64,000 nt of DNA from Serratia symbiotica (Periphyllus acericola) (GCF_964019515.1 NZ_OZ026452.1:1736001-1800000); one strand, 5' to 3'; positions 32,276 through 43,728 are shown, counted from the first letter of the stretch. A program made the numbers and translations. Notes: a model not told the origin generated them from the sequence alone.

Positions 32276-33341
32276 GGCGTTGTTGAATAAATCAAACTTT
32301 TGGCCGGCACGCGGATCAGATCACTCTCCTTCTGTCAAAATAGCGACATTCCGTTGCCCAGCAAAAGTTCAACATCACCAACTGGAAGGCTTACAACAAC
32401 GCCCTTATCGCTCGGGGTTCACTCACTTTCTCGGTGGATGAAACAGCTCTTTACGCCTGGTACTGCGAGGCAAAACCTTCTCTGCGTGGTCGCCGACAAC
32501 ATTATTCCGATATGGCAATGACCAGCGTAATGGCAATCACCAGCGTATTGATGCTGAAACGGATTTTCGGCCTGACACTTCTCGCCCTCCAGGGCTTCGT
32601 CGACTCCATTGTCACACTGATCAAAGTGCCGTTGAACTGCCCGGACGACACCTGCATCAGTAAGCGGGCGAAGTCCGGCCATGTCCCGTTTAAAACCCCA
32701 ACGCCGGGTGAAATTGCGCACCTCGTTATCGACTCTAGCGGGCTCAACGCTCAACGTGTTGGGTTAAGGGGAGTGGAAGGTAAAAAAACACGGTCAGGAA
32801 AAACGGCGGATCTGGCGAAAACTGCATTTGGCCGTAGATACAGAAACACATGAGGTCATCTGTGCTGACCTCTCCTTGAGCAATGTCACCGATACCGAAG
32901 CCTTCCCAGGTCTTATCCGCCAGAGGTACCGTAACATCAAAGTCGCCTCGGCGGATCGGGCTTAGGATACGCGAGTGTGTGATGATGAGTTAAGGGGCAA
33001 GAAGCTCAAGGCGTTAATACCGCCCAGCAGCGGAGCCCGTTATTGGTCGGCAGACTATGCAGACCGAAATCAAACGGTGGCGAACCAGCGCGTTACCGGA
33101 GACAACACACAGTGGAAAAGTATCACAGGCTACCACCGACGTTGGATAGCGGCAACAGCGAGGTACAGAGTAAAACAGCTATTTGGTGGTCACCTGTCGC
33201 TGCGAGATTATGATGGGCAAGTTGCAGAGGCGCTGGCCATGATCTGTGCATTAAACAAGATGCCGCTCTCCGGTATGTCAGAAAGGAAAGATGCCCATTC
33301 AGGGGACTCTTTATTCCAAATCCGATTTATTTAACAAAGCC
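32276..33341 (+). mobile_element. IS903-like copy 4, full length, inactive
   Basis: This 1066-bp copy has a 9-bp target duplication with one difference (ccgaacaca and ccgaacacg). The shared amber is at 32963-32965 and the Ala-for-Glu change is present. It also carries a 15-bp duplication (atggcaatgaccagcgta region, ~32515-32545) and a 6-bp duplication in the ctcaacg-ctcaacg region (~32745) that occur elsewhere only in copy 6. The right end lacks about 15 bp (after ggtatgtcagaaagg). Inserted between galU and rpmA. Confidence 0.95.
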
Positions 33342-33468
33342 CCGAACACGGCCAGCCCCGTTGCCAAGGTTGGCGCGTCTTGCCTGTGGATTAAAGTATG
33401 AAAGGCATAAATGCAGAGGGCCCCGATATAGATTGCGGGGCTTACATCAATGAAGGCTCAAAAAATTA

Positions 33469-33735
<267 letters not shown>

Positions 33736-33740
33736 CTAAC

Positions 33741-34079
<339 letters not shown>

Positions 34080-34322
34080 CTAATTTAGTATAGAGCGCGC
34101 CATAAATATTTATAATAGGGCGAGAATTATACGTAAAAACTGGCACATGACAAGAGCACAATAACGCCAGAAGCAGAAAAAAGAAGAAAAAAACCACAGT
34201 TTCTTTGAGAGCGTTTATCTGCACCGTTTTTCAAGTACAATCAAGCAACAGTTATCGTTATGTACCGATGTAGGAAGCACTCTCAATACACGGTGAAGAG
34301 AAACACAACTGAAAAAAAAACC

Positions 34323-35294
34323 ATGAATCTAGAGCAAATTACCGTGTTAACCTCACAAGATATGAGGGCTGTGAACGCAGCAATTCTGGAACAATTGCAC
34401 TCCGATGTCACACTCATTAATCAGCTTGGCTATTACATTATCAGTGGTGGCGGTAAGCGCATCCGGCCTATGATCGCTGTGCTGGCAGCGCGGGCATTGA
34501 ACTATGAAGGCAACAAGCATGTTATCGTTGCAGCGCTGATCGAATTTATTCATACCGCTACACTGCTGCATGACGACGTGGTGGATGAATCCGATATGCG
34601 CCGAGGAAAAGCCACTGCCAACGCCGCATTCGGCAATGCCGCCAGCGTGCTGGTCGGCGACTTTATCTATACCCGTGCCTTCCAAATGATGACCAGTCTG
34701 AAATCGCTGCGCGTGCTAGCGCTGATGTCCGAGGCGGTAAACGTGATTGCCGAAGGCGAAGTGCTTCAGTTAATGAACGTGCACGATCCTGACATCACTG
34801 AAGAAAGCTATATGCAGGTGATCTACAGAAAAACCGCTCGATTGTTTGAATCAGCGGCACAGTCATCGGCGATCTTATCCGGTGCCAACCAGGCGGAAGA
34901 AAAAGCATTGCAGGATTATGGCTGCTACCTCGGTACCGCATTCCAATTGATCGACGATCTGCTCGATTATAGCGCCAATGGCAGCACCTTGGGTAAAAAT
35001 ACCGGTGACGATTTGAATGAAGGGAAACCAACTCTACCGCTGCTGCATGCCATGCATCATGGCGACGAAGCGCAAAGATCGATGATCCGTGAGGCCATTG
35101 AACAAGGCAACAGGCGACATCTGCTGGAACCGGTGCTACAGGCCATGCAGCAATACGCTTCACTGGAATACGCCCATAATCGCGCTGAGGAAGAAGCCAA
35201 CAAGGCGATCGCCGCACTGCAAGCACTGCCGAAATCGCCGTATCGCGATGCGCTGGAGGGCCTGGCTCGCTTGGCGGTACAACGCGAATTTTAG
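34323..35294 (+). CDS. ispB: octaprenyl diphosphate synthase
   Basis: From MNLEQITVLTSQDM (ATG 34323) the protein is 323 residues as in E. coli; the frame from 34260 is an unneeded extension. Both aspartate-rich motifs are intact: LLHDDVVDESD (first, ~residue 83) and LIDDLLDY (second, ~residue 211). It makes the C40 side chain for ubiquinone and menaquinone. Retention implies a working respiratory quinone pathway. Confidence 0.96.
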   Translation: MNLEQITVLTSQDMRAVNAAILEQLHSDVTLINQLGYYIISGGGKRIRPMIAVLAARALNYEGNKHVIVAALIEFIHTATLLHDDVVDESDMRRGKATANAAFGNAASVLVGDFIYTRAFQMMTSLKSLRVLALMSEAVNVIAEGEVLQLMNVHDPDITEESYMQVIYRKTARLFESAAQSSAILSGANQAEEKALQDYGCYLGTAFQLIDDLLDYSANGSTLGKNTGDDLNEGKPTLPLLHAMHHGDEAQRSMIREAIEQGNRRHLLEPVLQAMQQYASLEYAHNRAEEEANKAIAALQALPKSPYRDALEGLARLAVQREF

Positions 35295-35351
35295 GAAGTT
35301 TGTCGTTTCTAAAAATACCTTTACAGGCACAGGCTCGCAGCATGAGCCTGA

Positions 35352-35702
35352 CTACTTATCCTCGGTGATGCACGCCAGCAGGCCACAAATCCCTTTTCGT
35401 ATTAGAAACGCAAGAATTTTTTCGCGCTCACTTTCCGTTAGGTAATAGTAGTACTCAATCCACACTGTCAGCGGGTCCTGCCTTTCCACTTCATAAACCG
35501 CCACATCCTCATTTAATAACAACAGGTTGCGTACATTGTGCGGCAAGCTGTTGATATGATACTCCAAGGCTTTTCCTTGCACGCCTTTTCGCCTGCGACT
35601 GATCCATCTCTCTCGCCGAGCCATCAGATTTATTCCCTGTGTAGAAGAAGGTAATCCTGCGATGTTGGTAAGATCCTTGGCAGCGAACCAATCATTTTTC
35701 AT
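35352..35702 (-). CDS. Mu-type HTH DNA-binding protein, copy A
   Basis: From MKNDWFAAKDLTNIAGLPSS the product is 116 residues; the ATG at 35708 would add two. The N-terminal half is the Mu-repressor/MuA-type winged helix (AKDLTNIAGLPSSTQGIN, RRERWISRRRKGVQGKALEY). The C-terminal helix-rich tail has YYYLTESEREKILAFLIRKG. Proteins of this type are found beside Ner-like regulators in enterobacteria; the target is unknown. A related broken copy lies at 37136-37486. Confidence 0.75.
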   Translation of the reverse strand: MKNDWFAAKDLTNIAGLPSSTQGINLMARRERWISRRRKGVQGKALEYHINSLPHNVRNLLLLNEDVAVYEVERQDPLTVWIEYYYYLTESEREKILAFLIRKGICGLLACITEDK

Positions 35703-35884
35703 AGCCATTATCTCTGAGTCATTGTGAGTAACATTATTTTTCAGAAATTTTTTATATTTTTAGGAGAGTTAGTGGTGTCTTTATTGCCATACATATAAGC
35801 ATTCCATGTTACTCAAACAACTAACTTATAAATATTAATTATACCATAAATATGGGTTTTGCTAATCAAAAAAAGAGTGTGAAC

Positions 35885-37079
35885 ATGAATTTTAGGAATC
35901 TGGGGGCGTTGTTGAATAAATCGGATTTGGAATAAAGAGTCCCGTGAATGGGCAGCTTTCAGGCAAGGCGTACACTTTCTGGCATACCGGAGAGCGGCAT
36001 CTTGTTTAATGCACAGATCATGGCCAGCGCCTCTGCAACTTGCCCATCATAATCTCGCAGCGACAGGTGACCACCAAATAGCTGTTTTACTCTGTACCTC
36101 GCTGTTGCCGCTATCCAACGTCGGTGGTAGCCTGTGATACTTTTCCACTGTGTGTTGTCTCCGGTAACGCGCTGGTTCGCCACCGTTTGATTTCGGTCTG
36201 CATAGTCTGCCGACCAATAACGGGCTCCGCTGCTGGGCGGTATTAACGCCTTGAGCTTCTTGCCCCTTAACTCATCATCACACACTCGCGTATCCTAAGC
36301 CCGATCCGCCGAGGCGACTTTGATGTTACGGTACCTCTGGCGGATAAGACCTGGGAAGGCTTCGGTATCGGTGACATTGCTCAAGGAGAGGTCAGCACAG
36401 ATGACCTCATGTGTTTCTGTATCTACGGCCAAATGCAGTTTTCGCCAGATCCGCCATTTTTCGTGACCGTGTTTTTTTACCTTCCACTCCCTTTAACCCA
36501 ACACGTTGAGCCCGCTAGAGTCGATAACGAAGTGCGCAATTTCACCCGGCGTTGCGGTTTTAAACGGGACATGTCCGGACTTTGCCCGCTTACTGATGCA
36601 GGTGTCGTCCGGGCAGTTCAACGGCACTTTGATCAGTGTGACAATGGAGTCGACGAAGCCCTGGAGGGCGCGAAGTGTCAGGCCTAAAATCCGTTTCAGC
36701 ATCAATACGCTGGTGATTGCCATATCGGAATAATGTTATCGGCGACCACGCAGAGAAGGTTTTGCCTCGCAGTACCAGGCATGAAGTGCCGTTTCATCCC
36801 CCCAGCAAGTGAGTGAACCCCGAGTGATAAGGGCGTTGTTGTAAGCCTTCAAGTTGGTGATGTTGAACTTTTGCTGGGCCACGGAATGTCGCTATTTTGA
36901 CAGAAGGAGAGTGATCTGATCCTCGTGCCGGCCAAAAGTTCGATTTATTCAACAACGCTGAATCGGGGTTGAGTACCCAGTGTATAAGCAAGAGGGGAAC
37001 AACGCTAGAGAAGATATCACTCCATGCCAATGGATTGGCGGGTTTCAGTTTACTTTGCAGTGCAATGCGCATTTTAAGA
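35885..37079 (+). pseudogene. Ner-like regulator (sfsB/nlp type), copy A, split by IS
   Basis: ATG 35885 opens MNFRNLG, then IS copy 5 interrupts. After the IS the frames read CISKRGTTLEKISLHANGLAG, which resembles the helix-turn-helix of Ner/SfsB proteins (KKGTTLAAVSRCAGLSSSTL in copy B), with stops around it. Low similarity and frame damage show long decay, partly before the IS arrived. It is divergent from the Mu-type HTH gene at 35352, mirroring the copy B arrangement. Confidence 0.45.
35905..36959 (-). mobile_element. IS903-like copy 5, full length, inactive
   Basis: This 1055-bp copy lies on the minus strand. Flanking 9-mers gaatctggg and gaatcgggg differ at one position, so it is a direct insertion. 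The family amber is at 36295-36297 and the catalytic Glu is Ala. It shares YHRRWIAA (Trp in place of Ser) with copy 4, linking the two. Right terminus ends in gct rather than gcc. Confidence 0.95.
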
Positions 37080-37135
37080 AAATAGCGTTTTCGAAAAAAC
37101 TTTATAGGTATAAGACACGCACCAGGAGAGTCTGA

Positions 37136-37486
37136 TTACTTTCCGTCGGAGATCCGCGCCAACAGGCAACCAATCCCTTCACGTATGAGAAACGCGAACA
37201 TCTTATCGCGCTCACTTTCCGTTAGGTAGTAGTAGTACTCAACCCACACCGATAGTGTATCCTGCCTTTCCACTTCATAAATCGCCATATTATCATTAAA
37301 TAACAATATGTTGTGAGCACCATATGGCAAGCTACTGATATGATATTCCAAAGCTTTCCCCTGCATGCCTTTTCGCCTTCTGCTGATCCATCCCTCGCGC
37401 CGAACCATCTGATTTATTCACTGTGTGGAGGAAGGTAATCCTAAGATGTTAGTAAGATCTTTGGCAGTAAACCACTCGTTTTTCAT
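37136..37486 (-). pseudogene. Mu-type HTH DNA-binding protein, copy B, nonsense
   Basis: MKNEWFTAKDLTNILGLPSS starts at 37486 and is paralogous to copy A along its whole length. TGA at 37418-37420 stands where copy A has Gly (STQGIN). The remainder continues open (MVRREGWISRRRKGMQGKAL to ISDGK). The start is preceded by the same cagagataat sequence as copy A. A 90-residue restart at ATG 37408 would lack the first recognition helices. Confidence 0.75.
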
Positions 37487-37663
37487 AGCAATTATCTCTG
37501 AGTAATTGTGAGTAGCGTTATCTTTTGTAAAAATTAGGATATTTTTAGAAATTTAATGATATATTTGTTTACGTATAAGCTTTTCATACTGTTAAAACAA
37601 TTAACCTTGACCAGTTATTTATACCACTAAGTGAACTTTTGCTAATTAAAAAGGATTGTAAAA

Positions 37664-37924
37664 ATGAATTCAAGGCATCAGGATTTGCACCCTGCAAATA
37701 TCATCGCGGCACTACGCAAGAAGGGAACAACACTGGCAGCAGTATCTCGCTGTGCCGGTTTGAGTTCATCAACGTTGGCCAATGCGCTGTCGCGCCCCTG
37801 GCCGAAAGGTTAGTGGCTGATCGCTTAGGCGCTCGGTGTACATCCTTCAGAGATCTGGCCTAGCCGCTATTTTGATCCGTACAGTGATCGCCTATTGGAT
37901 CGAAAAGCACGTATTAAGTCGTAA
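37664..37924 (+). pseudogene. sfsB: Ner-like regulator (sfsB/nlp), copy B, two amber codons
   Basis: MNSRHQDLHPANIIAALRKK begins at 37664, followed by GTTLAAVSRCAGLSSSTLAN and ALSRPWPKG, which closely matches SfsB/Nlp. TAG at 37811-37813 and 37826-37828 interrupt it before ALGVHPSEIWPSRYFDP. The Ner family are small lambda-type HTH repressors from phage Mu; in E. coli sfsB also lies next to ispB. The truncated 49-residue product keeps most of the HTH. Confidence 0.8.
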
Positions 37925-37933
37925 GCGTAGGCC

Positions 37934-37962
37934 AAAAAAAACCGCCGGACTCCTGTCCGGCG
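37934..37962 (-). terminator. rho-independent terminator of mdh
   Basis: On the minus strand CGCCGGAC-aggA-GTCCGGCG is an 8-bp perfect stem followed by nine T. It starts 30 bp past the mdh stop. Confidence 0.9.
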
Positions 37963-37991
37963 ATTTGCTGCATGCAAAAGTTCTGCCACGA

Positions 37992-38930
37992 TCAGTTATC
38001 AATAAATCTCTCGCCTAATTCGATATCTTTATGCAGCACGTCCAGCATCTCAGTGAGTGCTTGCTGTTCGAATGCGCTCAGGGTGCCGATGTCTTGACGT
38101 TCTTCAACACCATTTTTGCCCAGTAACAGCGGCTGTGCGAAGAAGCGTGCGTACTTGCCGTCACCTTCAACATAAGCGCATACCACCATGCCTTTTTCAC
38201 CCTGTAGCGCCCGCACCAAAGACAGGCCGAAACAGGCCGCCGCTAGGCACATGGACAGGGTAGCTGACCCACCACCGGCTTTGGCTTCAACCACTTCAGT
38301 ACCGGCATTCTGAATACGCTTGGTTAGATCTGCTATTTCCTGCTCCGTGAAGCTCAAGCCAGGGATCTGTGACAGCAGCGGCAAGATAGTGACACCAGAG
38401 TGGCCACCGATAACCGGCACATTCAGCTCTTGCGGCTGCTTGCCTTTCAGCTCAGCCACGAAGGTGTTGGAACGGATGACATCCAGCGAGGTCACTCCGA
38501 ACAGTTTATTCCTATCATATACGCCGGCCTTTTTCAGCACTTCTGCCGCGATGGCTACCGTGGTATTGACCGGGTTGGTGATAATGCCGATGCAGGCTTT
38601 CGGGCAGGTTTTCGCCACTTGTTCGATCAAATTGCGCACGATACCGGCGTTAACATTGAACAAATCGGCACGATCCATGCCTGGTTTGCGCGCAACGCCG
38701 GCAGAGATAAGCACCACATCCGCGCCATGCAAAGCAGGAGTCGCGTCTTCACCACAGAATCCTTTGATTTTAACTGTGGTGGGTATGTGACTTAAGTCAA
38801 CGGCAACACCAGGGGTAATAGGGGCAATGTCATAGAGAGAGAGTTCAGAACCTGAAGGAAGCTGGGTTATAAGTAGAAGGGAGAGGGCCTGGCCGATACC
38901 GCCAGCAGCACCGAGAACTGCAACTTTCAT
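37992..38930 (-). CDS. mdh: malate dehydrogenase
   Basis: The protein has 312 residues, the E. coli length. The NAD site is [12 protein letters not shown] (residues 6-17). The substrate-binding loop has [13 protein letters not shown] (Arg ~81 and 87), DVIRSNTF supplies the third Arg (~153), and the catalytic His is in [12 protein letters not shown] (~177). It interconverts malate and oxaloacetate in the TCA cycle. It is divergent from argR with IS copy 6 inserted in the shared regulatory gap. Confidence 0.97.
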   Translation of the reverse strand: MKVAVLGAAGGIGQALSLLLITQLPSGSELSLYDIAPITPGVAVDLSHIPTTVKIKGFCGEDATPALHGADVVLISAGVARKPGMDRADLFNVNAGIVRNLIEQVAKTCPKACIGIITNPVNTTVAIAAEVLKKAGVYDRNKLFGVTSLDVIRSNTFVAELKGKQPQELNVPVIGGHSGVTILPLLSQIPGLSFTEQEIADLTKRIQNAGTEVVEAKAGGGSATLSMCLAAACFGLSLVRALQGEKGMVVCAYVEGDGKYARFFAQPLLLGKNGVEERQDIGTLSAFEQQALTEMLDVLHKDIELGERFIDN

Positions 38931-38998
38931 CCTATACTCCTTTTATTAATCATCTTGAATATAAAGTGCTGTGAATACGTTAGGTACTAACTTTAAAT

Positions 38999-40078
38999 GG
39001 CGTTGTTGAATAAATCGGATTTGGAATAAAAAGTCCCCTGAATGGGTATCTTTCAGGCAACGCGTACACTTTCTGGCATACTGGCGAGCGTCATCTTGTT
39101 TAATGCACAGATCATGGCTAGCGCCTCTGCAACTTGCCCATCATAATCTCGCAGCGATAGGGGAACACCAAATAGCTGTTTTACTCTGTACCTCGCTGTT
39201 GCCGCTATCGAACGTCGGTGGTAGCCTGTGATACTTTATCACCGTGTATTGTCTCTGGTAACGCGCTGGTTCGCCACCGCTTGATTTCGTTCTGCATAGT
39301 CTGCCGACCAATAACGGGCTCCGCTGCTGGGCGGTATTAACGCCTTGAGCTTCTTGCCCCTTAACTCATCATCACACACTCGCGTATCCTAAGCCCGATC
39401 CGCCTAGGCGACTTTGATTTTACGGTACCTCTGACGGATGAGACCTGGGAAGGCTTATATATCGGTGACATTGCTCAAGGAAAGGTCAGCACAGATGACC
39501 TCATGTGTTGCTGTATCTACGGCCAAATGCAGTTTTCACCAGATCCGCCGTTTTTCCTGACCGTGTTTTTTTACCTTCCACTCCCCTTAACCCAACACGT
39601 TGAGCGTTGAGCCCGCTAGAGTCGATAACGAGGTGCGCAATTTCACCCAGCGTTGGGGTTTTAAACGGGACATGGCCGGACTTCTCCCGCTTACTGATGC
39701 AGGTGTCGTCCGGGCAGTTCAACGGCACTTTAATCAGTGTGACAATGGAGTCGACGAAGCCCTGGAGGGCGCGAAGTGTCAGGCCGAAAATCCGTTTCAG
39801 CATCAATACGCTGGTGATTGCCATTACGCTGGTCATTGCTATATCGGAATAATGTTATCGGCGACCACGCAGAGAAGGTTTTGCCTCGCAGTACCAGGCA
39901 TGAAGTGCCGTTTCATCCACCCAGCAAGTGAGTGAGCCCCGAGTGATAAGGGCGTTGTTGTAAGCCTTCCAGTTGGTGATGTTGAACTTTTGCTTTGCCA
40001 CGGAATGTCGCTATTTTGACAGAAGGAGAGTGATCGGATCCTCGTGCCGGCCAAAAGTTCGATTTATTCAACAACGCC
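38999..40078 (-). mobile_element. IS903-like copy 6, full length, inactive
   Basis: This 1080-bp copy is flanked by a perfect 9-bp duplication (actttaaat). It carries the family amber at 39389-39391, the Ala-for-Glu change, and the 15-bp and 6-bp duplications also seen in copy 4 (here ~39830 and ~39605). It sits between mdh and argR, 68 bp upstream of the mdh start. Confidence 0.95.
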
Positions 40079-40390
40079 ACTTTAAATTATTACACATTTT
40101 AAAAATAATTCTTTAACGTTCTGTTCCAGAATCGTGACAATAAAATGAGCTACAGCGAGTTCATTCTAAATTAAATCGCTGGCGACTGAAGGACATGGCG
40201 CACACTAATCAAAAATAGTGCGAAGTTATTCATAGGCAAGTTAGCCCATGGTAATATTACACTTTATATGTAATATTTTATTTACTACCTCTGCCGTTTT
40301 TAGTCGCTGAAAGGGCATATTTATCAGGGGCAGGTTTTGCTAAAATCTCTTTCTTTCTTTGCCACCCGGTTTATAAATGTTTCCCTCGGG

Positions 40391-40419
40391 CTGTTTTTTA
40401 TTGAATAATTATGTATAAT
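40391..40419 (+). promoter_or_regulatory. candidate argR promoter overlapping an ARG-box-like site
   Basis: TATAAT at 40414-40419 lies 17 bp after CTGTTT, a weak -35, and about 35 bp before the argR start. The overlapping sequence attgaataattatgtata (40400-40417) partly matches the ArgR operator pattern TGAAT-N4-ATTCA. That placement would fit the known autoregulation of argR. The match is imperfect, so this is a candidate only. Confidence 0.4.
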
Positions 40420-40453
40420 TATCACTTATGTCGTCAACATTCCATGGTACAAA

Positions 40454-40924
40454 ATGCGTAATCCCGCAAAGCAGTGAGATCTCATCAAAGCGTTTAAAAC
40501 GCTATTGAAAGAAGAAAAATTCAGTTCTCAAGGCGAGATCGTTTTCGCGCTACAGGACGAAGGCTTCGAAAATATTAACCAATCCAAAGTGTCACGTATG
40601 CTGACCAAATTCGGCGCTGTGCGTACCCGTAATGCTAAAATGGAAATGGTGTATTGCCTTCCAGCCGAACTCGGTATGCCAACCGCCACCAGCCCGTTGA
40701 AGAACCTAGTACTGGACATCGATCACAACGATGCCATTGTGGTGATCCACACCAGCCCAGGTGCGGCACAGCTCATTGCCCGCTTGCTGGACTCGCTAGG
40801 AAAATCGGAAGGCATTCTCGGCACCATTGCTGGCGATGACACCATTTTCGTGACACCCGCCAACAGCTTTACCACTCATCAACTCTACGTCGCCATTCTG
40901 ACGTTATTCGAACAGGAACTGTGA
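40454..40924 (+). pseudogene. argR: arginine repressor with opal codon at position 8
   Basis: ATG 40454 gives MRNPAKQ, then TGA at 40475-40477, then [20 protein letters not shown] and a perfectly conserved remainder to FEQEL. The full frame would be 156 residues as in E. coli. The winged-helix recognition part ([23 protein letters not shown]) and the C-terminal hexamerisation and arginine-binding domain ([27 protein letters not shown]) are undamaged. A TTG at 40505 could restart translation without the first helix. Loss would derepress arginine synthesis. Recent lesion or a remodelled start. Confidence 0.8.
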
Positions 40925-41134
40925 AACACAACACCAACAAGATAAGTGTGATGCGCACATTTTTTTAGCATTTATTAAAAAGGTAGTAAAAATAAAAGGT
41001 TAACATAATAAGCATCGCTAGAAGAAAGATGCATTTCTATGACTTAAATTACAGTCCGTTGAGACTTATTCACGTTATACAGGCGGGCTAATACGCGTCC
41101 AGAAGAATCTAATTACTCTGGCCCCCTATGGCTT

Positions 41135-41582
41135 TTAACTCTTATTTTTCGCCATGGCTGCTAGCAAGCGATCATGAATTCCGCCGAACCCCCCGTTGCT
41201 CATCACCAATATCCAGGTGATCAGACCGGCGGTAGTAGTTTTGCCATGGGTGCCAGCAACCGCCAATACCCAGCAATCGCGTAACACGTAGTCATGCAGC
41301 TATTGTGGGCCGGAAACGTAAGGGATGCCCAGCTCCAACACCGCCTCTACGCACGGATTGCCACGTATCATAGCATTACCGATGATCACCAGATCCAGTG
41401 CTGTTTCCAACTGAGCCGAATCATAGCGCTGAATAAGATCAATCTCCTGGTTTTCCAACAATGTACTCATTGGGGGATAAACGTTGGCGTCAGAGCCAGT
41501 GATTTCGTGCCCCTAATGAGCGAGCTAGCAACGCCAGCCCCCTCATAAAAGTGCCACAGATCCCAAGAATATGTATGCGCAT
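41135..41582 (-). pseudogene. mpl: Mpl murein-peptide ligase, collapsed by internal deletion
   Basis: The start MRIHILGICGTFM is followed by a one-base insertion in a G-run. Family sequence then continues (TGSDANVYPPMST, VIIGNAMIRGNP, AGTHGKTTTAGLITWIL) with a TAG in place of Trp after SGPQ. At WIL the sequence passes in frame to VMSNGGFGGIHDRLL, which is the extreme C-terminus. About 300 central residues are gone, and 448 bp remain of ~1.37 kb. Mpl reattaches recycled tripeptide to UDP-MurNAc. Divergent from fbp, as usual. Confidence 0.9.
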
Positions 41583-41657
41583 GTAGGTTTCTCATTTGAG
41601 TTCTTAGAATGGTAGGTTAACGCTCCACTATCCATCTGTAGATTCAGAGATTGTGTC

Positions 41658-43728
41658 ATAAAAACGTTAGACGAATTTATCGTCGAGAAACAGCATGACT
41701 TCTCTCACGCTACTGGCGAAGTGACTGCGCTACTCTCAGCCATTAAATTGGGTGCCAAAATCATCCACTGCGATATCAACAAAGCTGACCTAGTTGATAT
41801 TCTAGGCACCAACGGTGTATCCAGCGTACAGGGTGAAGTCCAGATGAAACTGGATCTGTATGCTAACGAGAAACTGAAAGCGGCGTTAGTTAAAAGCACG
41901 CGGCGAAGTTGCAGGTATCGCTTCCGAAGAAGAAGATCAAATAGTGATATTCGACGGAGAACGGGCTAAAATGCCAAGTATGTATTGCTGATAAGCCCGT
42001 TAGACGGTTCGTCCAACATTGATGTCAACGTCTCAGTCGGTACTATTTTTTCGATCTATCGTCGTATCACCTCTGCCGGCAGCCAAGTAACCGAAGACGA
42101 CTTTTTGCAGCCGGGCAGCGCTCAGGTAGCCGTAGGCTATGTGGTTTACGGTTCATCCACCATGCTGGTGTACACCACCGGCTATGGCGTGCATGCCTTT
42201 ACCTATGATCCTTCTCTGGGTGTATTTTACCTCTCTCACGAGAAAGTCCATTTTCCTGAAACCGGCAACATGTATTCCATCAACGAAGGAAACTATATAA
42301 AGTTCCCTCTAGGCGTAAAAAAATACATTAAATATTGCCAAGAGCAGGGGCGTTGTTGAATAAATCGAACATTTGGCCGGCACGCGGATCAGATCACTAT
42401 CCTTCTGTCAAAATAGCGACATTCCGTGGCCCAGCAAAAGTTCAACATCACCAACTGAAAGGCTTACAACAACGCCCTTATCGCTCGGGGTTCACTCACT
42501 TTCTCGGTGGATGAAACGGCACTTCACGCCTGGTACTGCGAGGCAAAACCTTCTCTGCGTGGTCGCCCACCACATTATTCCGATATGGCAATCACCAGCG
42601 TATTGATGCTGAAACGGATTTTCGGCCTGACACTTCGCGCCCTACAGGGCTTATTCGATTCCATTGTCACACTGATCAAAGTGCCGTTGAACTGCCCGGA
42701 CGACACCTGCATCAGTAAGCGGGCGAAGTCCGGCCATGTCCCGTTTCAAACCCCAACGCCGGGTGAAATTGCGCACCTCGTTATCGACTCTAGCGGGCTC
42801 AACGTGTTGGGTGAAGGCGAGTGGATGGTAAAAAAACACGGTCAGGAAAAACGGCGGATCTGGCGAAAACTGCATTTGGCCGTAGATACAGAAACACATG
42901 AGGTCATCTGTGCTGACCTTTCCTTGAGCAATGTCACCGATACCGAAGCCTTCCCAGGTCTCATCCGCCAGAGGTACCGTAAAATCAAAGTCGCCTCGGC
43001 GGATCGGGCTTAGGATACACGAGTGTGTGATGATGAGTTAAGGGGCAAGAAGCTCAAGGCGTTAATACCGCCTAAAAGCGGAGCCCGTTATTGGTCGGCA
43101 GACTATGCAGAGCAAAATCAAGCGGTGGCGAACCAGCGCGTTACCAGAGACAACACACGGTGGAAAAGTATCACAGGCTACCACCGACGTTCGATAGCGG
43201 CAACAGCGAGGTACAGAGTAAAACAGCTATTTGGTGGTCACCTGTCGCTGCGAGATTATGATGGGCAAGTTGCAGAGGTGCTGGCCATGATCTGTGCATT
43301 AAACAAGATGCCGCTCGCCGGTATGCCAGAAAGTGTACGCCTTGCCTGAAAGATGCCCATTCACGGGACTCTTTTTCCAAATCCTATTTATTCAACAAAG
43401 CCAAGAGCAGGATGAAGCGACACAGCTTCCTTACACCTCACGCTACATCGGTTCACTGGTGGCCGACTTTCACCGCAACATGCTGAAAGGCTGCATTTAC
43501 CTTTACTCAAGCACTGCCAGCCATCAGCAAGGCAAGCTGCGCCTGCTGTATGAATGCAAACCGATGGCGTTTCTGGCCGAGCAGGCCTGTGGTAAAGCCA
43601 GCGACGGCAAAAACCGTATTCTGGACATTACCCCGGTGAAACTACACCAGCGCGTGCTATTCTTCGTTTGCACTAAATCAATGGTTGAGGATGCCGAGCG
43701 CTTTATCGCCGAAAACCCAGACGAGTAG
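41658..43728 (+). pseudogene. fbp: fructose-1,6-bisphosphatase class I, start lost, frameshifted, split by IS
   Basis: The expected ATG is ATA (41658-41660) before [20 protein letters not shown]. Two frameshifts follow (near 41895 and 41970). The metal-site motif DPLDGSSN reads SPLDGSSN, losing a metal-binding Asp. IS copy 7 then splits the gene after KYIKYCQE; the rest resumes at 43403 ([16 protein letters not shown]) to 43728. The enzyme is needed for gluconeogenesis, so growth would depend on sugars from the host. Several lesions probably predate the IS. Confidence 0.93.
42349..43402 (+). mobile_element. IS903-like copy 7, full length, inactive, inside fbp
   Basis: This 1054-bp copy has a perfect 9-bp target duplication (aagagcagg). 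The amber is at 43011-43013 and the catalytic Glu is Ala. Apart from the family-wide changes its first half is open, with both DDE aspartates coded (VIDSSGLNV and ASAD). Confidence 0.96.

Noticed and set aside
34795-35343. 182-codon minus-strand open frame
   Set aside because: It is the antisense shadow of ispB, which has both aspartate-rich motifs.
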